From NCBI GenBank assembly GCA_000715635.1, contig KL569101.1, positions 149,678 to 155,368 on the forward strand: a stretch of 5,691 bases of DNA, read 5' to 3'. This document shows, piece after piece, positions 5,469-5,691 of this stretch; position 1 is the first letter of the stretch, and each line of letters begins with the position of its first letter. This DNA comes from Streptomyces violaceus (lineage in GTDB: Bacteria; Actinomycetota; Actinomycetes; Streptomycetales; Streptomycetaceae). The notes beneath the pieces are model-generated. The model worked only from the letters and a program-made list of their open reading frames with translations, ran no database searches and was not told the origin of the DNA. The translations under genes were made by a program, and so were the position numbers.

Positions 5469-5691
5469 ATGCATTCCGAGCCTGCCATCGAACGCCGCGT
5501 CACCCGCGGTCGCCGCCGCAAACGCGGCAACGAGTCCGCCGAAGGGCCCGTGTTCGTTGACAACTCCGGACGCCGGGCCCGGCTGCTGCGCCGGATCGGC
5601 CTCCTCCTGGGCGTCGTCTGCCTCGGGTACGCGGCCGTACTCGGCGCGGCCTTCATGGGCTGGGGCACCTCGCTGACGCCGTCGCAGCTGC
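5469..5691 (+). CDS. N-terminus of an Arg-rich single-pass membrane protein, 3' end outside window
   Basis: The frame is open from ATG 5469 to the window edge, giving 74 visible residues. Seen: a strongly basic N-terminus (ERRVTRGRRRKRG, 8-20), a short polar stretch (EGPVFVDNSGRRARLLRR, 25-42) and a hydrophobic segment at about 43-64, then GWGTSLTPSQL. Positive charges before the segment suggest the N-terminus stays inside and the rest of the protein is outside. Third positions are G/C-rich from the first codons, and the frame is closed by TAA at 5445, which supports this start. No well-spaced ribosome binding site is visible: GGGGA directly abuts the ATG, and AAAGG at 5446-5450 is 18 nt away. 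GTG 5550 is an alternative start. I do not recognise the family for certain. Similar basic N-termini occur on actinomycete envelope proteins near polysaccharide synthesis genes, and the divergent GH18-like gene fits that, but it is only inference. Confidence 0.72.
   Translation, partial: MHSEPAIERRVTRGRRRKRGNESAEGPVFVDNSGRRARLLRRIGLLLGVVCLGYAAVLGAAFMGWGTSLTPSQL

Noticed and set aside
5437..5676. Overlapping frames on both strands near the right edge, including the ATG at 5458
   Set aside because: Ser/Ala/Pro/Cys-rich translation without features; the frame from 5469 has the right third-position bias and a clear membrane segment.

Overview
The window looks like a piece of a Streptomyces chromosome, or that of a close actinomycete relative. 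It is very GC-rich with strong G/C bias at third codon positions. It uses GTG and TTG starts, carries a SARP-type BTAD regulator, and makes menaquinone by the futalosine route. I saw no insertion sequence, CRISPR array, tRNA or rRNA. The gene content reads as core chromosome, not an accessory island, and I do not see a clearly new defence or mobile system.

Layout: (1) 1-2398, plus strand: the 3' part of a large protein ending in a winged-helix and a BTAD domain. It is coupled by an ATGA stop/start overlap to a type IV / Flp-type prepilin peptidase. (2) 2399-2503: a short spacer with a 35-bp-period tandem duplication that copies the end of the peptidase gene including its stop codon, then a small hairpin over the next gene's ribosome binding site. 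(3) 2504-4167, plus strand: mqnC, the radical SAM cyclase of the futalosine menaquinone pathway, followed 17 bases later by a 148-residue remnant-like protein. That protein has only the two ends (composite beta domain) of an amidohydrolase and no metal ligands. (4) 4168-4222: a convergent gap with a strong hairpin and a second stop-codon-copying tandem repeat. (5) 4223-5257, minus strand: an exported, probably lipid-anchored GH18 chitinase-like protein. (6) 5258-5468: a divergent, more AT-rich promoter region with repeated TCTCA boxes and an inverted repeat. (7) 5469-5691, plus strand: the N-terminus of an Arg-rich single-pass membrane protein that runs off the window.

How the genes may work together: the BTAD protein and the peptidase form one unit, plausibly tied to Flp/Tad-like pilus or pseudopilus assembly. 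The rest of that machinery would lie upstream and is not visible. mqnC and its downstream partner form a second unit for respiratory quinone synthesis. The GH18-like lipoprotein and the divergent membrane protein share a control region and both act at the cell envelope.
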